From: Betaproteobacteria bacterium
GTDB taxonomy: Bacteria > Pseudomonadota > Gammaproteobacteria > Burkholderiales > Rhodocyclaceae
DNA length: 64,000 nucleotides
NCBI GenBank assembly: GCA_016234745.1
Contig: JACRAR010000074.1
Coordinates: 248,001 to 312,000, forward strand
Direction: 5' to 3'
This document shows positions 29,336 to 38,742 of this stretch, one piece after another; positions within the stretch are counted from its first letter, which is position 1; every line of letters begins with the position of its first letter. The notes beneath the pieces were generated by a model. It searched no databases. It was not told the origin of the DNA and worked only from the letters and a program-made list of their open reading frames with translations. A program made the translations under genes and the position numbers.

Positions 29336-30137
29336 GCAATATATCCGCCAACATCCCCGTCTGTTGGGTTGGGCGCACGCCGCGAGACGCTGGTTGCGTC
29401 CTGTGCGAGAACATCCATTGACCAGCATGCCAGCGTATATCCGGTTGTTTCTCGACTGGCGGCGCTATCTTGCCGCCGGAGGCCGGGCAAGCATGACGGA
29501 TTTCTATCCCTGCCTGTTCGATCGCGTCAACGCAACTCCGGTAGATCCCCATTATTTCTACCAGGCAGCCTGGGCATTTCGCAGAATTTTGACCCGTGTT
29601 CCGCAACGGCATGTGGACATAGGCTCGGATGTTCGTTTCGTCGGCATGTTGAGCCAAGCCGTCGCATTGACTTTCGTCGATATCCGTCCGCTGCGGATGG
29701 AATTGCCTGGTCTCGATTGCCGTGTCGGCACGCTGCTCGCTCTTCCCTATCAAGCAGAAACCGTGCAGTCCATGTCCTGCCTTCATGTCATCGAGCACGT
29801 CGGTCTCGGACGCTACGGCGACCCGCTCGATCCGCAAGGCAGCATCAAGGCTGCCGAAGAGCTGAGACGCGTGCTTGCGCCCGGTGGTCAACTGTACGTT
29901 TCCGCACCGGTCGGACGTGAGCGGGTTTGTTTCAATGGACACAGAATCTTCTCTGTCCGCGGACTATTGGAGATGTTCTCGGGACTGACATTGATCGAGT
30001 TCTCCTATGTCGATGATCAAGGCCGATTGAATCTGGATGCAAGTATCGACTCGGCAAATCATGAAGACTACGGCTGTGGTTTGTTCGCATTTGAAAAAGC
30101 TCGGAAACCCGACCACCGGAAGGAGGGTTTGCCATGA
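29328..30137 (+). CDS. DUF268-like protein with methyltransferase-type fold
   Basis: About 269 residues. It resembles the DUF268 family found in polysaccharide loci: DIGSDVRFVGMLSQAVALTFVDIRPL, LPYQAETVQSMSCLHVIEHVGLGRYGDP and AAEELRRVLAPGGQLYVSAPVG (runs shortened). These parallel methyltransferase motifs, but the glycine-rich SAM loop is weak (DIGSD rather than GxGxG). The ATG at 29328 lies within the end of the previous gene; the longer frame to 29265 is antisense-free but duplicates coding sequence. Function unknown; a role in decorating the glycan is inferred from context. Confidence 0.7.
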   Translation: MLEQYIRQHPRLLGWAHAARRWLRPVREHPLTSMPAYIRLFLDWRRYLAAGGRASMTDFYPCLFDRVNATPVDPHYFYQAAWAFRRILTRVPQRHVDIGSDVRFVGMLSQAVALTFVDIRPLRMELPGLDCRVGTLLALPYQAETVQSMSCLHVIEHVGLGRYGDPLDPQGSIKAAEELRRVLAPGGQLYVSAPVGRERVCFNGHRIFSVRGLLEMFSGLTLIEFSYVDDQGRLNLDASIDSANHEDYGCGLFAFEKARKPDHRKEGLP

Positions 30138-30739
30138 GACTCCTGCGCAATTTGCTGAGGCGCGGAATCAACCGGTACTTTGCCGATCTGCTGACTGCAC
30201 GCTGGCGCAAATCAGGAGCCACACCACCGCCACCGCACGGATTCAAGCAGGGTGTTATCGAGACATATCGCGCCCGCTTCGGATTGAAAATACTTGTCGA
30301 AACCGGAACCTTTCGTGGCGACATGGTGGCGGCCATGCTGGGTCGATTCGATGAAATTTTCTCCATCGAGGTTTTCGAACCATTTTATCGGCAGGCATCC
30401 GAGGAGTTCGGCGCCTATCCGCATGTTCATATCGTATTTGGAGACAGCGCCCAGGTCATGCCTGCGATCCTCTCGCAGATGAATTCTCCTGGATTATTCT
30501 GGCTGGATGGACATTACTCGGGGGAAGGCACCGGACGCGGCAGCGATGACACACCGGTGATTGCAGAGCTTGATCACATTGCCAGGCTGGGGCGGCCGGG
30601 TCAGGTCATTCTCATCGATGATGCCCGCTTGTTCGTCGGCAAAAACGGTTATCCCACCCTGGAGCAAATCCGTCATTGGGCCGGTTCACATGCATTCTCA
30701 AGTTGCGAAGTGGCTGACGACATCATCCGGATTCATTGA
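30134..30739 (+). CDS. Putative class I methyltransferase-like protein
   Basis: 201 residues with a Rossmann-type pattern: LKILVETGTFRGDMVAAML, EIFSIEVFEPFYRQA, VHIVFGDSAQVMP, FWLDGHYSGEGTGRGSDDTP and VILIDDARLF. The ETGT/FRGDM loop and GDS-WLDGHYS order are seen in small polysaccharide-associated methyltransferases. It overlaps the previous gene by 4 bp (ATGA) and touches the next. Substrate unknown. Confidence 0.65.
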   Translation: MRLLRNLLRRGINRYFADLLTARWRKSGATPPPPHGFKQGVIETYRARFGLKILVETGTFRGDMVAAMLGRFDEIFSIEVFEPFYRQASEEFGAYPHVHIVFGDSAQVMPAILSQMNSPGLFWLDGHYSGEGTGRGSDDTPVIAELDHIARLGRPGQVILIDDARLFVGKNGYPTLEQIRHWAGSHAFSSCEVADDIIRIH

Positions 30740-31953
30740 TGCCGATGAAAATTCTCTGCGTCTTCGGTCAATATGCTTACGGATGCATCGATAGAGGTGA
30801 ATCTTACGAATACGTGAATTTTGTTCCTGCATTGCGCGGCCTTGGTCATGAGGTGGCACTCTTCGATTGTTTCGATCGCACTGCCTACCGGAATTTCGCC
30901 GAACTGAATCGGGCCTTCCTCAAAGCCGTGGAACATGAGCAGCCTCAGCTCATATTCTGCGTCCTGATGGGTTACGAATTGTGGAGTGAAACCTTGCGCC
31001 TGGCCAAGCAGGCCAGCGGAGCCTGCCTGCTCAACTGGGCTGCCGATGACTCGTGGAAGTACGAGGAATTTTCACGTTATCGTGCGCCATCCTTCGACAT
31101 CTACGCCACCACCTATCGTTCCGCGCTACAAAAGGCCAGCGTGGATGGCCTCGCCAATTTCACGCTGACGCAATGGGCAGCCTCCGCCAGCCTGAACCGG
31201 GAACCAAAGCCATCCATAGCCTGCCGGTATCCAGTCAGCTTCATTGGCTCTGCCTATGGCAATCGCCGCGCGTGGGTTGCCGATTTGCGGCGGCGTGGCA
31301 TCGAAGTCTGCTGCTTCGGCCACGGCTGGGATAACGGAGCGGTTCCGGCCGATCAAGTCAGCGCAATCATCAACGATTCGATTATCAGCCTGAACTTCAG
31401 CGATTCGGGCTTGGTCCTGCAGGGCGGACGAATCCGGCATAGCCGCCAGCTCAAGGCGCGGGTTTTCGAGGTACCGGCCGCCGGGGGCTGCCTGCTGACG
31501 GAGGCAACCGAAGGTTTGGAGGAATATTTCAGTCCCGGCGAGGAGATCGAAATCTTTTCCGATATCAAGGAACTCGCCGACAAGATCAATCAACTGCTCG
31601 CCAATCCTGCGCACCGCGAAAACATCGCCAAAGCCGGAAATCAACGCGTACGGAGTTGCCACACCTACGAAATTCGTCTGCAGCCGCTCCTCGGGAAGGT
31701 TCATCCCGTGAACGATCAAGCGCAGCAAATGGACTGGCGAACCTTTGAAAGCCTGGCTGAGCGGCATCGTCCCGGTTGGCTGTTGCGGGTTTTGAGAATT
31801 CTGCTGACCGCACCCTGCATCCTGTTCTGGGGTCGCCAGCGTGGCCCGCGCGCCGCGCGCCGCTTGCTGTTCGAGCTCAGCTGGCGTTTTGCCGGAGCGC
31901 ATACCTACAGCGCCGGCGGTTGGCCCGGCCGGCTGTTCTACCGGGAGAGTTGA
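30739..31953 (+). CDS. CgeB-like glycosyltransferase
   Basis: About 404 residues of GT-B type: N-terminal MKILCVFGQYAYGC, a middle SFIGSAYGNRRAWVADLRRRG, and a C-terminal RVFEVPAAGGCLLTEATEGLEEYFSPGEEIEIF (runs abbreviated), the acceptor-side signature of CgeB/DUF3880-type transferases. The ATG at 30739 overlaps the previous stop by 1 base; an ATG at 30745 is also possible. The tail (last ~60 residues) has a hydrophobic helix with basic flanks, likely a membrane-binding extension. Donor and acceptor sugars unknown. Confidence 0.75.
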   Translation: MPMKILCVFGQYAYGCIDRGESYEYVNFVPALRGLGHEVALFDCFDRTAYRNFAELNRAFLKAVEHEQPQLIFCVLMGYELWSETLRLAKQASGACLLNWAADDSWKYEEFSRYRAPSFDIYATTYRSALQKASVDGLANFTLTQWAASASLNREPKPSIACRYPVSFIGSAYGNRRAWVADLRRRGIEVCCFGHGWDNGAVPADQVSAIINDSIISLNFSDSGLVLQGGRIRHSRQLKARVFEVPAAGGCLLTEATEGLEEYFSPGEEIEIFSDIKELADKINQLLANPAHRENIAKAGNQRVRSCHTYEIRLQPLLGKVHPVNDQAQQMDWRTFESLAERHRPGWLLRVLRILLTAPCILFWGRQRGPRAARRLLFELSWRFAGAHTYSAGGWPGRLFYRES

Positions 31954-31958
31954 GCCGA

Positions 31959-32843
31959 ATGCCTCCGCCCGTCGTCAGCATCGCCATGTCCATGCACAAT
32001 GCCGTATCCGGCATCGCATTGTCGCTGCAATCGCTGATCGGCCAGACTTTTTCCGATTGGGAATTGCTTTTGATCGATGACGGCTCCAGCGACGATAGTG
32101 TCGCCGTGGCACGTCGATTCCAGGATGACCGCATCACGATGTTCTGCGACGGTCGCCGTCTGGGGTTGGCGGCCCGCTTGAACGAAGCGATTGCTGCGGC
32201 ACGCGGGCGCTACATTGCACGCATGGATGCAGACGACCTGGCCTATCCGGAACGCATCGCCCGGCAGGTGGCATTTCTCGACGAACATAGCGAAATCGAT
32301 TTGCTCGGGACCGGCGCGATCATTTTCGACGGCGCCGGCCAAGTCGTCGGCCAATTACCCGTTCGGACCCATCACCAGGAGATTGCGCTTCGCCCCTGGC
32401 AGGGGTTCTACCTGGCTCATCCAACCTGGATGGGGCGCAGCGCATGGTTCAGAAAGTATCCTTACGATGTGCGCTTGCCCAAAGCCCAGGATTACGATGT
32501 GCTGCTGCGCAGTCATGGCGCAAGCCGCTTCGCCTGCCTGCCGGAAATATTGCTCGGGTATAGACAGGAACGCTTGTCACTCGGGAAAACCCTGGCGACC
32601 CGGCTGCAGGTCGCGCAAGCAGCCATGAATTTCGGCAAGACCCATGGAGAATACATCCGCCCGCTATTGACGATGGTTCAGCAGCTTGCCAAGTCCGGCG
32701 TGGATGCACTGGCGATACTCACCGGCCTGGATTACCGCATGCTGCGCCATCGTGCACTACCGGTTGCTGTCGAGGATCATGAACGCTGGCGGCAGCTCTG
32801 GCAACGGCTCAACCTGGAGAGCAGCGCAAGATGTGCGGAATAG
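31959..32843 (+). CDS. Glycosyltransferase family 2
   Basis: 294 residues of GT-A fold. VVSIAMSMHNAVSGI opens the protein, LLLIDDGSSDDS binds the nucleotide and RYIARMDADDLAYPERI holds the DxD-type metal site. The ATG at 31959 is chosen since the longer frame starts inside the upstream glycosyltransferase gene. The 3' end overlaps asnB by 13 bp. It transfers an unknown sugar in assembly of the surface glycan. Confidence 0.88.
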   Translation: MPPPVVSIAMSMHNAVSGIALSLQSLIGQTFSDWELLLIDDGSSDDSVAVARRFQDDRITMFCDGRRLGLAARLNEAIAAARGRYIARMDADDLAYPERIARQVAFLDEHSEIDLLGTGAIIFDGAGQVVGQLPVRTHHQEIALRPWQGFYLAHPTWMGRSAWFRKYPYDVRLPKAQDYDVLLRSHGASRFACLPEILLGYRQERLSLGKTLATRLQVAQAAMNFGKTHGEYIRPLLTMVQQLAKSGVDALAILTGLDYRMLRHRALPVAVEDHERWRQLWQRLNLESSARCAE

Positions 32844-34732
32844 CGGGACTGTGGAGCACGTCCGTCGGCGCTGATGTGGCTGAGATTGCTGCACGCATGG
32901 GCGCCCAATTGATCCACCGCGGTCCCGACGATGCTGGCGTGTGGTCCGATTCCGCGGGGAACGTCGCCCTGGCGCACCAGCGTCTTTCCATTCTCGATCT
33001 TTCGCCGGAAGGCCACCAGCCGATGCGCTCGCATGACGGGCGTTATGTCATCGTTTTCAACGGCGAGATCTATAACCATCTCGAGCTGCGCAGAACCTTG
33101 GAAGGCGTCGAATGGCGCGGCCATTCCGACACCGAGGTGCTGCTGGCAGCCATCACCCGCTGGGGACTCGAATCCACGCTGAAGCGTTGCGTCGGCATGT
33201 TCGCCCTGGCGCTGTGGGACACACAGAAGCACAGCCTGTCTCTGGCGCGCGACCGCCTGGGAGAGAAGCCCCTCTATTACGGCTGGCTGGACAACACCCT
33301 GGTGTTTGCTTCCGAACTCAAGGCGTTGCGTGCTCACCCGAACTGGCAGGGCGCGATCGAGCGCAACGCGCTGGCACTTTACCTGCGCTACGGCAATGTT
33401 CCTGCGCCGAACTGCATTTATCGCGGTATCCACAAGCTTCCTCCGGCAACAATCGCCAGATTCCACACGGCTGACAGCAAGCCGGCACCTCAGCCCTACT
33501 GGAGCGCAACAGAAGCGGCTCGGCAAGGGCGAACAAACCTCTTGCAATTGACTGATGACGAAGCCGTCGCCGAGCTTGAAAGAATATTGCGGCAATCGAT
33601 TGCGGACCAATCCATTGCCGACGTTCCCCTGGGCGCTTTTCTTTCGGGCGGTATCGATTCTTCCCTGATCGTCGCGTTGATGCAGAAGAACAGTAGCCAT
33701 TCGGTCAAGACTTTCACGATCGGCTTCCATGCCGCAGATTACGATGAAGCACCGCATGCGGCGGCGGTCGCCCGCCATCTCGGAACGGAACATACCGAAC
33801 TGTATGTGACACCTGAAGAAGCCAGGACAGTCATCCAGCGCCTGCCCGTGGTTTATGACGAGCCATTCGCCGATTCCTCGCAGATCCCTACCCTGCTGGT
33901 GGCTGCCCTGGCGCGCCAGCAAGTGACGGTTGCCTTGTCGGGCGATGGCGGAGATGAACTTTTCGGCGGCTATACGCGCTATCGCTGGGGTCCGCGCATC
34001 CTGCAGCATGGCGTCCTGCTGCGGCGATCGCTGGCAGCCTTGCTGGATGCCTTCTCTCCCGGCACCTGGGACAAGTTGTTTCATTGCCTGCCCGGATCCG
34101 GCATCACCTCGGCGCCGGGTGACAAGCTGCAAAAACTGGCCGTACTGCTGCGGTGCAATTCGCGTCGGGACCTGTATCAGCAGCTTGTGTCCTTTTGGCC
34201 GAATCCCGCAAGTATCGTGATCGGAGGCGATGAGGCGGTTGCTGGGCAGAACTGGCCTGACAACGAGAGTTTCGCGGCGCAAATGATGCTGCTTGATGCA
34301 CTGGAGTATCTGCCGGACGATATACTTACCAAGGTCGATCGGGCAAGCATGAGCGTCAGCCTGGAAACCAGGGCTCCCTTTCTTGATCACCGGGTGTTCG
34401 AGTTTGCCTGGCAGTTGCCCATGCCGCAGAAAATTCGCGGCCGGGAAAGTAAATGGTTGTTGCGGCAACTGCTCTACCGATATGTGCCGCGCGATTTGAT
34501 CGAACGGCCCAAGGCAGGCTTTAGCGTGCCTATCGGGGAATGGCTGCGCGGTCCCTTGCGGGCATGGGCGGAGGCACTGCTTGATGAGTCGCGATTGCGG
34601 CAGGATGCTTGTTTCGATCCCGTGCCGATACGCCGGGCCTGGCTGGAACACCAGCGGGGAATCCGCAACTGGCAGCATCGGTTGTGGGCGATATTGATGT
34701 TTCAGACTTGGCTGGAAAATAATTCGAGCTGA
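32831..34732 (+). CDS. asnB: Asparagine synthase (glutamine-hydrolysing) family amidotransferase
   Basis: 633 residues. The N-terminal glutaminase domain has the nucleophile Cys2 in MCGIAG, then LIHRGPDDAGVW and VFNGEIYNHLELR. The C-terminal ATP-pyrophosphatase domain has the loop FLSGGIDSSLIVAL (about residue 270), SGDGGDELFGGYTRY and ILTKVDRASMSVSLETRAPFLD. AsnB homologues in polysaccharide loci often amidate sugar acids (WbpS/VioN-type) rather than make free asparagine. The immediate glycosyltransferase neighbours favour that reading here, but the sequence alone cannot decide. Confidence 0.88.
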   Translation: MCGIAGLWSTSVGADVAEIAARMGAQLIHRGPDDAGVWSDSAGNVALAHQRLSILDLSPEGHQPMRSHDGRYVIVFNGEIYNHLELRRTLEGVEWRGHSDTEVLLAAITRWGLESTLKRCVGMFALALWDTQKHSLSLARDRLGEKPLYYGWLDNTLVFASELKALRAHPNWQGAIERNALALYLRYGNVPAPNCIYRGIHKLPPATIARFHTADSKPAPQPYWSATEAARQGRTNLLQLTDDEAVAELERILRQSIADQSIADVPLGAFLSGGIDSSLIVALMQKNSSHSVKTFTIGFHAADYDEAPHAAAVARHLGTEHTELYVTPEEARTVIQRLPVVYDEPFADSSQIPTLLVAALARQQVTVALSGDGGDELFGGYTRYRWGPRILQHGVLLRRSLAALLDAFSPGTWDKLFHCLPGSGITSAPGDKLQKLAVLLRCNSRRDLYQQLVSFWPNPASIVIGGDEAVAGQNWPDNESFAAQMMLLDALEYLPDDILTKVDRASMSVSLETRAPFLDHRVFEFAWQLPMPQKIRGRESKWLLRQLLYRYVPRDLIERPKAGFSVPIGEWLRGPLRAWAEALLDESRLRQDACFDPVPIRRAWLEHQRGIRNWQHRLWAILMFQTWLENNSS

Positions 34733-35880
34733 TGGAAAAGCGCAAAATCTGCTTTGTCGTTACCAGCCCCTTTACGCTCAAGGTGTTCATGCTCAAGCAT
34801 CTTGAGGCATTGGCTGGGGAGTACGCTGTCACAGTCATCTGCAATGCATCAGGAACTACCGAAGTCGCGCTCAAGTTCAATCAGCAGATTCGCTTGATCG
34901 ATTTGCGTATCGAAAGAAAAGTCTCCCCCTGGCGCGACACCCTTGCCCTCCTCGCATTGCTGCGCATTTTCCGGCGTGAAGGCTTTCTCGTGGTCCACAC
35001 GATCACACCCAAGGCCGGGTTGCTGGCCCAGGTCGCGGCATGCCTGGCAGGCGTTCCGCATCGCATCCACACCTTCACCGGCCAAGTCTGGGTCACTCAA
35101 CGCGGTTTGGCGAAAACGCTGCTGAAGAACATCGACAGGTTTTACGCCTCCTGTGCAACACGCATTCTCGTGGATAGCCCCTCTCAGCGCGATTTCCTCA
35201 TTGAGCAGGGCGTACTGCCCAAGGGACGGGGAGAAGTGCTTGGCCAGGGCTCCATCTCCGGGGTCGATATGCAGCGCTTTGCGCCCAATCGTCAGGTCCG
35301 GCAGGAAATTAGAACCCGGCTGGGCATGCCGGATGATGCGGTGATGTTCCTTTATTTGGGCAGATTTAAACGCGACAAGGGCTTGCTTGATCTTGCCCGA
35401 AGTTTCGCGACGCACGCCTGGAACCATCCGAACTCCTGGCTGGTGGTCGTCGGACCGGACGAGGAACAACTCTCTGCCGCCCTGCTGGAATGTTGCGCCA
35501 CTGCCTCGGGCAGAATGTTCCTGTTTGGCTACACGGCAACTCCCGAACATTACATGGCGGCGGCGGATGTCCTATGCCTGCCGAGTTACCGGGAAGGTTT
35601 CGGCACGGTCATCCTCGAGGCGGCAGCATGCAATTTGCCTTCCATCGCCTCAAGAATTTTCGGTATCACCGACGCTGTCGTCGACGGTCAAACCGGCTGC
35701 CTGCATGGGGTGGGCGATATCGAGGAAATTGTTCGGCTGCTCGACAGGTTTGCCGAAAGCAAATCCCTTCGGGAAAGCATGGGAGCAAGCGCAAGGCAAC
35801 GCACATTGCAGGAATTTTCCGGCGAACGGTTGACCAGCGAACTGGCTGCCTATTATCGTGCCGCGCTCGCGTCTGAATGA
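34732..35880 (+). CDS. Glycosyltransferase family 4 (GT-B)
   Basis: 382 residues. Its N-terminal domain contains FLVVHTITPKAGLLAQVAACLAGV and HTFTGQVW, as in WbpJ/PglA-like transferases acting on lipid-linked sugars. The C-terminal domain contains FLYLGRFKRDKGLLDLARSF and the nucleotide-sugar motif CLPSYREGFGTVILEAAAC with the two conserved glutamates. Its ATG shares a base with the asnB stop. Acts in the cytoplasm on undecaprenyl-linked glycan; specificity unknown. Confidence 0.87.
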   Translation: MEKRKICFVVTSPFTLKVFMLKHLEALAGEYAVTVICNASGTTEVALKFNQQIRLIDLRIERKVSPWRDTLALLALLRIFRREGFLVVHTITPKAGLLAQVAACLAGVPHRIHTFTGQVWVTQRGLAKTLLKNIDRFYASCATRILVDSPSQRDFLIEQGVLPKGRGEVLGQGSISGVDMQRFAPNRQVRQEIRTRLGMPDDAVMFLYLGRFKRDKGLLDLARSFATHAWNHPNSWLVVVGPDEEQLSAALLECCATASGRMFLFGYTATPEHYMAAADVLCLPSYREGFGTVILEAAACNLPSIASRIFGITDAVVDGQTGCLHGVGDIEEIVRLLDRFAESKSLRESMGASARQRTLQEFSGERLTSELAAYYRAALASE

Positions 35881-35896
35881 TGTTGCCGTCGCATTG

Positions 35897-36898
35897 ATGA
35901 TGACCTCCACCGCCGTGCTTCTGCCGCCTGCGACAGCCTTGGTCCTGTCTTTTGGCGTCCTGCTGTTCCTGCTCAGGCCAGGGACAGTCAGATACCTGGC
36001 CATGGATCACCCCAATCAGCGTTCTCTGCATAGCCAGCCGGTGCCACGCGGCGGCGGTGTCGCAATAATCCTGGCGTTGTTCGGGGCATGGGGTTTGTTG
36101 CTGCAGCCCCCCCTGACCCTGATGCTGCTTGCCGGCGTACTGGCGGGAATCTCATACACCGACGACTGGAAAGGGCTGCCGGTTGCCGCTCGATTGGCTG
36201 TCCATGGCCTGGCTGCCGTGGCTCTGGTGCGATCGGAATTGCCCGAACAAAACCTCGATTTCTGGTTGATCATCGGCTTGGCGGGATACGTCATCTGGAT
36301 GACAAACGCCTATAACTTCATGGATGGGGCCGACGGACTCGCCGGCGGCATGGCCGTATTTGGCTTTTCTGCCTACGGCCTGGCCGCCTGTGCCGCGGCC
36401 GAATCCTTTGCGACCATGTGTTTCGTGGTCGCAGCGGCGGCAGCCGGATTTCTGCCTTTCAATTTTCCCCCGGCGAAAATATTCATGGGCGATGTTGGTT
36501 CCATTCCGCTGGGATTTCTCGCCGCAGCGCTAGGGTTCATGGGTTGGCAGCAACAGGTGTGGCCGCTCTGGTTTCCGCTCCTGGTCTTTTCCCCGTTCCT
36601 GGTGGATGCCAGCGTTACCCTGCTGCGCCGAGTGATGCGTGGCGAGCGCTTCTGGCAAGCGCATCGGGAACACTATTACCAGCGATTGATCAGAATGGGG
36701 TGGAATCATCGGCGTACCGCCTTGTCGGAATACCTGCTGATGGCGGCAGCCTCGGCCAGTGCCGTGCACGGATTGCGATCTTCGACAGAGATTCAAATCT
36801 CTATTTTGGTAATCTGGTTTGGGATATTTGCAGGTACGATGCTGGCTATCGATCATGCCTGGAAACGTTTCATCCCACCTGCCGTTGAACATCCATAA
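35897..36898 (+). CDS. WecA/WbpL-type undecaprenyl-phosphate sugar-1-phosphate transferase
   Basis: A polyprenyl-phosphate glycosylphosphotransferase with about ten membrane helices. Family marks: MDHPNQRSLHSQPVPRGGG near the N-terminus, the catalytic ISYTDDWKGLP (DD), WMTNAYNFMDGADGLAGG, KIFMGDVGSIPLGF and the cytoplasmic HREHYYQRL with its histidines. It loads the first sugar phosphate on undecaprenyl phosphate. The start is uncertain: ATG at 35897 (or 35900) is preferred to a GTG at 35858 inside the previous gene; neither has a strong ribosome binding site, which fits coupling. Confidence 0.88.
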   Translation: MMTSTAVLLPPATALVLSFGVLLFLLRPGTVRYLAMDHPNQRSLHSQPVPRGGGVAIILALFGAWGLLLQPPLTLMLLAGVLAGISYTDDWKGLPVAARLAVHGLAAVALVRSELPEQNLDFWLIIGLAGYVIWMTNAYNFMDGADGLAGGMAVFGFSAYGLAACAAAESFATMCFVVAAAAAGFLPFNFPPAKIFMGDVGSIPLGFLAAALGFMGWQQQVWPLWFPLLVFSPFLVDASVTLLRRVMRGERFWQAHREHYYQRLIRMGWNHRRTALSEYLLMAAASASAVHGLRSSTEIQISILVIWFGIFAGTMLAIDHAWKRFIPPAVEHP

Positions 36899-38739
36899 TG
36901 CTGCGCCGACTGCTTGCCATCCTGCATGACTTGGCGGCCAGTGCCCTGGCCTGGGTGCTGGCCTACTGGCTGCGCTTCAATTTCGATATTCCCCCGTTTT
37001 TTCAGCAAGGCCTGACGACCACCCTGATATACGTGGTGCTACTTCAGTCGGTGATCGCCTGGGGTTTCGGTCTGTATCGCGGCATCTGGCGGTTTGCCAG
37101 TCTGCCGGATCTGAAACGCATCATCCTGGCGGTAGGCGGATGCGCACTGCTGCTGCCCATGTTTTTCTACATGCTGCAGCTATTTTCCGTGGTGCCGCGT
37201 TCGGTGCTGGTGCTCTACCCCTTGCTGCTGGTTCTGTTCATGGGCGGCAGCCGTTTCGTCTACCGTTCCTGGAAGGACGGCCACCTGCTTGGGTTCCGCG
37301 CAGCCACAGGGGAACCCGTATTGGTTCTTGGCGCGGGCGAGGAAGCGCCAAGCCTGTTGCGGGAGCTCGAGCGCAGCCAGCAGTGGCATGTGGTGGGCCT
37401 GCTGGACGACGACCCCAACAAGCAAGGCAGTCTGCTCCACGGCATCGAGGTACTCGGAACGCTCGACGAGATAGCCAGACATGCCAGCCGTCTAGACGTA
37501 AGGCAGGCAATCCTGGCGATGCCGGCTGCAACCCATACCGCAAGGCATCGTGCAACGCACCTGGCGACCCAGGCCGGGCTCAGTTTGCTCACGGTGCCTT
37601 CGTTCGAGGACCTGCTATCGGGACGAATTGCCATCTCGCAAATGCGTAGGGTGGAGTTGGAAGACCTGCTCGGCCGCGATCCCGTCCAGCTTGACGAGCA
37701 GGGACTGCATGGTCTGCTGGAAGGGAAGGCGGTACTCGTGACCGGGGCGGGGGGGTCCATCGGTTCCGAACTATGTCGCCAGATTGCGCTTTACTCGCCG
37801 CGTCTGCTGATATTTCTGGATATCTCGGAATACGCGATCTACCGCATGGAACAGGAATTCGCCAAGTCGTTCCCGCAAGTTGCGCTCTGTTGTCTAGTTG
37901 GCGACGTGCGCGATGAGGCGTTCCTGGCTTTCATTTTCGCCGAATATCGTCCCCACGTCGTCTTCCATGCCGCGGCTTACAAGCATGTGCCCCTCATGGA
38001 AAACGAGAACGCCTGGCAGGCGCTGCGCAATAACGTGCTGGGCACCTGGCTTGTCGCAGAAGCGGCCCTGAAGCACGGCACCGAGCGCTTTGTCTTGATT
38101 TCCACGGACAAGGCGGTGAATCCGACCAATGTCATGGGCGCCAGCAAGCGGCTGGCCGAGATGGTTTGTCAGGTTTTGGGCCGGAAAGAACCGGCCGGGC
38201 TGGTACAAACCCGCCTCGTGATTGTGCGCTTCGGCAATGTCCTCGGCAGCAGCGGCAGCGTCATCCCGAAATTTCGCGAACAAATCACTCAGGGCGGACC
38301 CGTCACCGTGACGCATCCGGACATCGTGCGCTATTTCATGCTGATTCCCGAGGCAGCGCAATTGGTCCTGCAGGCCGGATTGATGGGGCAGGGCGGCGAG
38401 ATTTTCGTGCTCGACATGGGCGAACCGATCAGGATTGTCGATCTGGCGCGCGACATGATCCGTCTTTCTGGCTATACGGAAGAAGACATACGCATCGAAT
38501 TCACCGGGTTGCGCCCTGGGGAGAAACTCTACGAGGAACTCCTGGCAGACAGCGAGACCACCCAGCCGACGCCGCACCCCAAGCTGCGGGTAGCGCGCAC
38601 GGACACTCCGGTTGATGCGGCTTGGCTGACGGAGTTGCATGCCTGGCTGAATCAGCCGAATCTGCCCGCGGCAACCGTCAAGCAAGGATTGATGCTGCGC
38701 GTGCCGGAATATCGACCCGCAGAGCACAGCGGAGTCTGA
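36898..38739 (+). CDS. Membrane-bound nucleoside-diphosphate-sugar 4,6-dehydratase (PglF/WbpM/CapD type)
   Basis: 613 residues. Four N-terminal membrane helices (about residues 1-110), a first Rossmann domain (PVLVLGAGEEAPSLLREL) and a second, catalytic short-chain dehydrogenase domain with AVLVTGAGGSIGSELCRQI, VFHAAAYKHVPLMENE and LISTDKAVNPTNVMGASKRLAE. Enzymes of this form convert UDP-GlcNAc to the 4-keto-6-deoxy sugar used for QuiNAc, FucNAc or bacillosamine-type residues. The ATG shares its A with the end of the preceding gene (1-base overlap). Together with the WecA-like transferase it suggests a 6-deoxy-N-acetylhexosamine as the initiating sugar (inference). Confidence 0.9.
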   Translation: MLRRLLAILHDLAASALAWVLAYWLRFNFDIPPFFQQGLTTTLIYVVLLQSVIAWGFGLYRGIWRFASLPDLKRIILAVGGCALLLPMFFYMLQLFSVVPRSVLVLYPLLLVLFMGGSRFVYRSWKDGHLLGFRAATGEPVLVLGAGEEAPSLLRELERSQQWHVVGLLDDDPNKQGSLLHGIEVLGTLDEIARHASRLDVRQAILAMPAATHTARHRATHLATQAGLSLLTVPSFEDLLSGRIAISQMRRVELEDLLGRDPVQLDEQGLHGLLEGKAVLVTGAGGSIGSELCRQIALYSPRLLIFLDISEYAIYRMEQEFAKSFPQVALCCLVGDVRDEAFLAFIFAEYRPHVVFHAAAYKHVPLMENENAWQALRNNVLGTWLVAEAALKHGTERFVLISTDKAVNPTNVMGASKRLAEMVCQVLGRKEPAGLVQTRLVIVRFGNVLGSSGSVIPKFREQITQGGPVTVTHPDIVRYFMLIPEAAQLVLQAGLMGQGGEIFVLDMGEPIRIVDLARDMIRLSGYTEEDIRIEFTGLRPGEKLYEELLADSETTQPTPHPKLRVARTDTPVDAAWLTELHAWLNQPNLPAATVKQGLMLRVPEYRPAEHSGV

Positions 38740-38742
38740 ACA

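Noticed and set aside
32777..34678. A 633-residue open frame on the minus strand opposite asnB
   Set aside because: The forward gene carries all AsnB motifs. The reverse frame is a shadow caused by codon bias and has no family features.
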